Shown here: positions 59,501-64,000 of the stretch, piece after piece
How positions within the stretch are numbered: the stretch's first letter is position 1
Layout: each line of letters begins with the position of its first letter
NCBI RefSeq assembly: GCF_016862955.1
Contig: NZ_BONY01000009.1
Coordinates: 1-64,000, forward strand
Reading direction: 5' to 3'
Length of the DNA: 64,000 bases
Source of the DNA: Rhizocola hellebori
GTDB lineage: Bacteria; Actinomycetota; Actinomycetes; Mycobacteriales; Micromonosporaceae
Made by a program: the position numbers and the translations under genes
The notes under the pieces: model-generated
Seen by the model: only the letters and a program-made list of their open reading frames with translations
Told to the model about the DNA's origin: nothing
Databases searched by the model: none

Positions 59501-60373
59501 ATGCGGATCGGTTTGGTGTTGCCGATGGGCGACGAGCGAGGACCCGGCATTCCCTCATCAGGGCGGGAGATTTTCGGGTTCGCCCGCGACATGGAGCAGG
59601 CCGGCTTCGACTCGCTATGGCTGTTCGATCATCTGCAGGCCTATGAGGGCGAGGCGGCCGATCCGAGCGCGACCTGGGAGGCGTGGACGCTACTGGCGGG
59701 CCTGGCCGCCACCACCGAGCGGGCGAGCCTGGGCACCATCGTGACCTGCACCGGGTTCCGCCCGCCCGCGCTGCTGGCGAGGATGGCGCACAGCGTGCAC
59801 GAAATCAGCGGCGGCCGGCTGATCCTCGGGCTGGGCGCGGGCTGGCACGAGCCGGAATATCGGGCGTTCGGCTACCCGTTCGACCATCGCTACTCCCGTT
59901 TCGAGGAAGCGCTGACGGTGATCCGGGGCATGCTGGTCGACGGATCGTCCACTTTCGACGGTCAGTACTACCGCACCAACGACGCCCGGCTGCTGCCACC
60001 GCCCACCCAGCCCGCCCCGCCCATCTTGATAGGAACCCACGGGCCGCGGATGCTTGCGCTGACCGCGAAGTATGCGCAGGCCTACAACACCAGCTGGCAT
60101 GCCCTGCCCGCCGAACGCTGGACCAAGGTCAAAGCGAGCCTGGAACAGGCCGGCGTGACCCAGCGGGTCACGGTCGGGCTGATGGTCAAGGGCGACAACG
60201 CCAGCGACGACGCCTTCGGCGTGCGCTGCGAGCCCGGCGCGCTGGCTGAGGCGTTCCAGCGCTGGGCGGCCGAGGGCATCGACGAGCTCATTGTGCTGCT
60301 CGATCCGGCCACAGTGGACCGAGCCGAGCGCACTGTCCAAGCGCTGCACGATTTTCGGGCCTCAACCACGTAA
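59501..60373 (+). CDS. LLM-class F420-dependent oxidoreductase
   Basis: 290 residues: LVLPMGDERGPGIPS opening, SLWLFDHLQAY, TIVTCTGFRPPALLARMAHS, then LILGLGAGWHEPEYRAFGYP, the diagnostic LLM motif. The TIM-barrel uses FMN or F420; this pattern fits F420-type actinobacterial enzymes. The substrate is unknown. A hairpin follows the stop. Confidence 0.92.
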   Translation: MRIGLVLPMGDERGPGIPSSGREIFGFARDMEQAGFDSLWLFDHLQAYEGEAADPSATWEAWTLLAGLAATTERASLGTIVTCTGFRPPALLARMAHSVHEISGGRLILGLGAGWHEPEYRAFGYPFDHRYSRFEEALTVIRGMLVDGSSTFDGQYYRTNDARLLPPPTQPAPPILIGTHGPRMLALTAKYAQAYNTSWHALPAERWTKVKASLEQAGVTQRVTVGLMVKGDNASDDAFGVRCEPGALAEAFQRWAAEGIDELIVLLDPATVDRAERTVQALHDFRASTT

Positions 60374-60376
60374 CCG

Positions 60377-60405
60377 GCACCGGTGGAACTATGGCCCACC
60401 GGTGC
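60377..60405. terminator. hairpin between LLM and cold-shock genes
   Basis: Arms GCACCGGTGG (60377-60386) and CCACCGGTGC (60396-60405), perfect 10 bp, 9-base loop, between convergent genes. Confidence 0.8.
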
Positions 60406-60425
60406 GGCGTGGGATCTCCCGCAGC

Positions 60426-60629
60426 TTAGAGCGAACGGACGTTGTCCGCCTGCGGGCCTTTCTGCCCCTGTGTCACCTCAAACTCGACATGCTGGCCTTC
60501 GCTGAGTTCGCGAAAACCGCTGGATGCGATCGCGGAGTAGTGGACAAAGACGTCAGGACCTCCGCCGTCCTGCTCGATGAAGCCGAAGCCTTTTTCGGCG
60601 TTGAACCACTTAACCTTGCCGGTTGCCAT
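60426..60629 (-). CDS. cold-shock-domain protein
   Basis: 67 residues, standard CspA length, with RNP1 KGFGFI and RNP2 VFVHY; also [13 protein letters not shown] at the N-terminus. It binds single-stranded nucleic acid as an RNA chaperone. It is monocistronic, with its own terminator region shared with the LLM gene. Confidence 0.97.
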   Translation of the reverse strand: MATGKVKWFNAEKGFGFIEQDGGGPDVFVHYSAIASSGFRELSEGQHVEFEVTQGQKGPQADNVRSL

Positions 60630-60765
60630 TCACGTTCCCTTCACAGGTGCGGCGAGATCGCCCACACTGTTCCAGCCTAGCCAAGCCGATCCGGGACGTG
60701 GTCATTTTGCGCCGCGTCGGTGGTAGTTGGGCCCATCCGGGCTGTTCGTGAGCCATGCTTTGGAT

Positions 60766-61443
60766 ATGGCCTCCACCGCGCTCGACCGCCTGCGCCTCAG
60801 GCCGGTACCGCTCGTTCCCCAGATCCGGCTGCTGCTGGCCGAAGACGTGTGGGTTTTGACGGCACGTATGGAGGCCGAGGCAGGCCACGCGCTGGCGACC
60901 CCGTTCTGGGCCTCGGCGTGGCTTGGCGGCCAGGGCGTGGCACGCTACGTGCTCGACCATCCGCAGACCGTCGCCGGGCTGCGCGTGCTTGACCTCGCGG
61001 CCGGCTCGGGCCTGGTCGGCATCGCCGCCGGCCTGGCCGGCGCCGCACGGGTCACGGCCAACGACATCGACCCCAACGCCATCACGGCCATCGCCACCAA
61101 CGCCTGGTACAACGGGGTCGAGGTGAACACGCTGCTTGCCGACCTGGTTGACGGCGATGCCGGTGACGCCCAGGTGGTGCTGGCCGGCGATGTCCTTTAC
61201 GGCCAGCCGCTAGCTGACCGGATGCTGTCGTTCCTGCGCGCCGCGGCCGCCAACGGCGCCCGCGTCATCGTCGGAGACCCCGGCCGTGGTTACGCCCCAC
61301 CGGATCTGTTACCGCTGGCCTCTTACGAAATAGAGGCGGTGGCCGACTTCAGCGACTCCGAACTGACCCACACCCACGTGCTGGAGATTCCTTCACCGCA
61401 GGGCGATCATGGCAGCGCCGCGGTGAGGTCGTCGGCGAGGTGA
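60766..61443 (+). CDS. class I methyltransferase (nicotinamide/protein N-methyltransferase-like)
   Basis: 225 residues. SAM motif LRVLDLAAGSGLVGIAAGLA, post motif NDIDPNAITAIATNAWYN, then VVLAGDVLYGQPLADRML. It resembles PrmA/NNMT-type methyltransferases with an N-terminal helix FWASAWLGGQ. The substrate is unclear. Its 3' end overlaps the convergent APH-family kinase by 37 bases. Confidence 0.88.
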   Translation: MASTALDRLRLRPVPLVPQIRLLLAEDVWVLTARMEAEAGHALATPFWASAWLGGQGVARYVLDHPQTVAGLRVLDLAAGSGLVGIAAGLAGAARVTANDIDPNAITAIATNAWYNGVEVNTLLADLVDGDAGDAQVVLAGDVLYGQPLADRMLSFLRAAAANGARVIVGDPGRGYAPPDLLPLASYEIEAVADFSDSELTHTHVLEIPSPQGDHGSAAVRSSAR

Positions 61444-62252
61444 TGCAGCTGGGCGATGATGCGCGGCATCGCCTCGGGCTCATGGCGCAGTTTGAACCGC
61501 ACGATGTCGAAGACCGTGGCCACGGCACACACGGCCAGCACCCGCGGCCCGGCCACCGCCTGCCCGGCGCGCTGGATCATCGCGGCGACCTGCTCGCCGT
61601 AGTCCTCCAGGTAGGCCTCGCGCAGCAGCCAGGCGTAGTCGATGACCCGCGTGCCGCTGCCCAGCGCCTCGATGTCGATAACGCCGCTGACCCCGGTCTC
61701 GTCGAGGAAGATGTTGCAGCTGTTGAAATCCCCGTGCACCATGTCGCCGCCGGGAAGCCGTACCGGCCCGGCCTCGTCCCACAGCCGCTGGTAGCGATCC
61801 ACCAGGCAGGTCGGAACCTGTGCGGGATCCGGGCGCATTACGTGGTCGCACCAGTCGCGCGCCGGGTCCGGATCCAGCCCGGCTTGGCTTTCCAGCACCC
61901 GCAGCAGCATTTCCGTCTTGTCTGAAGTCAGCGGCGTCGATGGCCGACCGGGCACCAACCGTGCGATGTGGTAGCCGGAACCGTCGGAAAACCGGCCGCT
62001 GGCAAGCCATTCAGGCGTCGGGTACCCAGCCTTCCGGATCGCGGCGATAACCTGACCGAGGCCGGGGATCCTGGACGCCGACTCGTTGCGGCAGATCTTC
62101 AGCACGGCCAGCGATTCCTGCGCCGGCGGACCGGTATGCGCCAGCAGCCACGCTCCGCCCTGCATGCCGCCGGCGCACCGGCCCCGCACGGTGAAACCCA
62201 GATCGTGCTCGGTGAGCAGCGCCTGCACGCCGGCCGCGTCGTCTGCGGTCAC
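61407..62252 (-). CDS. APH-family phosphotransferase
   Basis: 281 residues: AVLKICRN N-lobe strand, catalytic loop MVHGDFNSCNIFLD and the metal segment GVIDIEALGSGTRVIDYAW. It belongs to the aminoglycoside/choline kinase superfamily. GTG start overlaps the MMPL stop by four bases (GTGA), so it is translated from the exporter operon. The substrate is unknown. Confidence 0.9.
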   Translation of the reverse strand: MTADDAAGVQALLTEHDLGFTVRGRCAGGMQGGAWLLAHTGPPAQESLAVLKICRNESASRIPGLGQVIAAIRKAGYPTPEWLASGRFSDGSGYHIARLVPGRPSTPLTSDKTEMLLRVLESQAGLDPDPARDWCDHVMRPDPAQVPTCLVDRYQRLWDEAGPVRLPGGDMVHGDFNSCNIFLDETGVSGVIDIEALGSGTRVIDYAWLLREAYLEDYGEQVAAMIQRAGQAVAGPRVLAVCAVATVFDIVRFKLRHEPEAMPRIIAQLHHLADDLTAALP

Positions 62253-64000
62253 GGCACTGCCGGCTCGGGGATGAGATGGTCCTCAGCACGGATTTCGGGC
62301 AGGCGATGTTCGTGCAGGCCGAAGCGCGCGTGCAGCTGCGACAGCCAGCGGGGCGCCCACCAGTTCCACCTTCCCAGCAGGGTCATCGTGGCGGGTACCA
62401 GCAGGCAGCGCACCACGGTGGCATCGATGAGAACCGCCACCGCCAGTCCCAGCCCGATCTGTTCGATGTTGCCGATGCGGGCGGCGGCGAAGCAGCCGAA
62501 CACGATGACCATCAGCAACGCGGCCGAGGTGATGACCCGGCCGGTGCGCTGCAGTGCTCTGCGCACGGCGGCATCGGTGTCCGCGCCCGCGTCGACGTAC
62601 TCCTTGACCCGGCCGAGCAGGAAGATCTCGTAATCCATGGACAGCCCGAACGCGAACGCGAAGACCAGGACGACGACAAACGGGTTCAGCGCACCGATCG
62701 TCAGCGTGTCGAGCAGATCGCTGGCGAAGCCGTCGCCGAAGACCGCGGTCATTACGCCGAAGGTGGCGCCGAGGGACACCACGTTGGCCAGGATCGCCTT
62801 CACCGGGATGACCAGGGATCCGGTCATGGCGAAGAGCAGCGCCACCATGGCCAGCACGGTCAGGCCGATCGCCCAGGGCAGCCCGTCGCCGATGATGGCC
62901 AGCAGATCGCTGAGCGTGGCGGCGTCGCCGGTGACCCACGACTGGCCGCCTGCCGGGCGGTCGGCGCGCATCGCGGCGACAAGGCCTCGGGCCTCGGTTC
63001 CCTGCGGATCCCCGACGACATCGAAGCCTACGGATGCGGCCGTGGGCGCGCCCGTAGGCCCGAGCGGCTGTACCGGCCGAACCTGGGCCACCGCAGGGTT
63101 TGCGGCCCACCGTTGGGCCCACGCCTGCAGTGTCGCCGGGTCGGTATGCGCCACCACGGTGATCGCGGCGGCGGGCCGGCGGGCGAAGCGCTGCGCCAGG
63201 GTGTCGGCCACCCGGGCCGACTCGATGCTGCGAGGTATCCCCTCCAGGCCGGGCAGCCGCATCGCCGAGTCGACCAGCGGCGCGCCCGCCGCGAGCAGTA
63301 TCGCGGCGGTGCCCAGCGCCACCAGGACCGGGCGGCGCTGAACCAGGCGAGAGAGCCGGGCGAAGAAACCGCGATCAGCGGAATCGGCGCCGAGGGTGGC
63401 GGCTTCGCGCAACTGCCGTTTCGTCGGCCGGATCCACCGGCGCAACAGCCCGGTGAGGGCGGCGGTGAACGTCAGCGACGCCACCATCGCCACCACCGCT
63501 ATCGAGACCCCGGCCGCGCCGAGCGCGGTCAACGTGGGCAGGTCGAACAGGAGCAGGCCGGACAGGGCGGCCGCCACCGTCAAGGCGCTGAACAGGATCG
63601 TGCGGCCCGCGGTCGCCCAGGCGCGGGCGATCGCCGTCTCGGGCGGCCAGCCGCCCAGCAGCTCCTCGCGGTAGCGGGCCACCAGCAGCAGGCCGTAGTC
63701 GACCGACAGGCCGAGCCCGAGCAGGGTCACCACGGTGACGCCGTCCTGGTCGACGTTGGTGAACGTGGAAAAGCCGAGCATGACGCCCATCGCGGCGGCC
63801 ACCGAGACCGCGGCCGTCAGGACGGGCAGACCGGCGGCGACCAGACCGCCGAAAACCACCACCAGCACCAGCAAAGTCACCGGCAGCGAGGTGTACTCGG
63901 CTCGCGCCAGATCCTCCTGCACGGTGCCTCGGGTTTGGACACTGAGCACCGGCGCGCCGCCCACGTCGACGCTCGCCCCGGCGGGCAGGTCGGCGCGCAG
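62249..64000 (-). CDS. MMPL-family (RND superfamily) exporter, N-terminus beyond the window
   Basis: The open frame runs 584 codons to the window edge. At least eleven TM helices are visible: one five-to-six-TM cluster (SLPVTLLVLVVVFGGLVAAG ... VDYGLLLVARYREELLG) and a second late cluster (AIGLTVLAMVALLFAMTGSL ... LSMDYEIFLLGRVKEYVDAG), around an extracytoplasmic loop with the FARRPAAAITVVAHTDP stretch. MMPL proteins export lipids, siderophores or drugs across actinobacterial membranes. The C-terminus is followed by an APH-family kinase gene. Confidence 0.9.
   Translation of the reverse strand: MRADLPAGASVDVGGAPVLSVQTRGTVQEDLARAEYTSLPVTLLVLVVVFGGLVAAGLPVLTAAVSVAAAMGVMLGFSTFTNVDQDGVTVVTLLGLGLSVDYGLLLVARYREELLGGWPPETAIARAWATAGRTILFSALTVAAALSGLLLFDLPTLTALGAAGVSIAVVAMVASLTFTAALTGLLRRWIRPTKRQLREAATLGADSADRGFFARLSRLVQRRPVLVALGTAAILLAAGAPLVDSAMRLPGLEGIPRSIESARVADTLAQRFARRPAAAITVVAHTDPATLQAWAQRWAANPAVAQVRPVQPLGPTGAPTAASVGFDVVGDPQGTEARGLVAAMRADRPAGGQSWVTGDAATLSDLLAIIGDGLPWAIGLTVLAMVALLFAMTGSLVIPVKAILANVVSLGATFGVMTAVFGDGFASDLLDTLTIGALNPFVVVLVFAFAFGLSMDYEIFLLGRVKEYVDAGADTDAAVRRALQRTGRVITSAALLMVIVFGCFAAARIGNIEQIGLGLAVAVLIDATVVRCLLVPATMTLLGRWNWWAPRWLSQLHARFGLHEHRLPEIRAEDHLIPEPAVP

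Overview
This is a GC-rich (roughly 68-70% by eye) actinobacterial chromosome segment. Support comes from frequent GTG starts, strong G/C third positions, and family content: two AfsR/SARP-type regulators, a GOLPH3 (GPP34) protein, a GerW/YtfJ protein, an F420-type LLM oxidoreductase, a WXG100/EspC-like protein, SigE-type sigma factors, PadR/ArsR/TetR regulators and many secreted proteins. A filamentous actinomycete (Streptosporangiales, Micromonosporales or Pseudonocardiales-like) fits; the genus cannot be fixed from sequence alone. I saw no rRNA, tRNA, CRISPR array, insertion sequence or phage gene. No gene-free stretch exceeds about 300 bases.

Layout. 1-3.6 kb: end of a membrane-anchored protein and two hydrolases. 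3.7-5.4 kb: a SigE-type sigma factor coupled to a membrane-anchored beta-repeat protein; a second module of the same design lies at 28.2-29.7 kb. 5.5-12.6 kb: envelope and secretion genes (small secreted proteins, GNAT enzyme, RHH regulator plus GOLPH3-like protein, a VWFD-domain exoprotein, an M23 peptidase, a Tat-exported esterase). 12.8-18.6 kb: AfsR-like regulator, trehalose-phosphate synthase and a GT-C-like membrane protein. 18.7-21.2 kb: a two-subunit molybdenum hydroxylase. 21-27.4 kb: small hypothetical genes, a PIG-L deacetylase, an ArsR/VOC pair, a frameshifted P-loop kinase, an APH-family kinase and an EamA transporter. 27.4-34.2 kb: peptidase E, sigma module 2, cis-prenyltransferase, a Clp_N/M48 fusion protease, a BtrH/DUF4872 protein and a double-VOC protein. 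34.4-40.6 kb: second AfsR-like regulator, secreted protein, WXG100-like protein, MFS transporter. 40.7-48.6 kb: membrane protein/XRE pair, TetR plus flavin monooxygenase, DUF349 protein, small kinase, secreted alpha-toroid protein, hydrolase/TetR pair. 48.6-55.4 kb: methyltransferase/XRE-cupin pair, hydrolase/PadR pair, amidase, DinB-like protein, CorA, GerW. 55.5-64 kb: divergent dioxygenase versus cyclodeaminase/dehydratase genes, SHOCT protein, ArsR/VOC pair, LLM enzyme, cold shock protein, methyltransferase, APH kinase and a truncated MMPL exporter.

The recurrent theme is local regulator-target pairs, divergent or operonic, with readable palindromic operators: RHH at 6.5 kb, ArsR at 25.0 and 58.8 kb, TetR at 48.0 kb, PadR at 51.2 kb, and a DosR-like box at 56.5 kb. 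The most unusual protein is the Clp N-domain/M48 membrane metalloprotease fusion at 30.7-32.0 kb. Two likely coding disruptions were read directly: a one-base frameshift in the P-loop kinase near 25,236, and an apparent frame change in a glycine-rich repeat at the left edge. A decayed duplicate of a cupin gene 3' end lies at about 50.03 kb.
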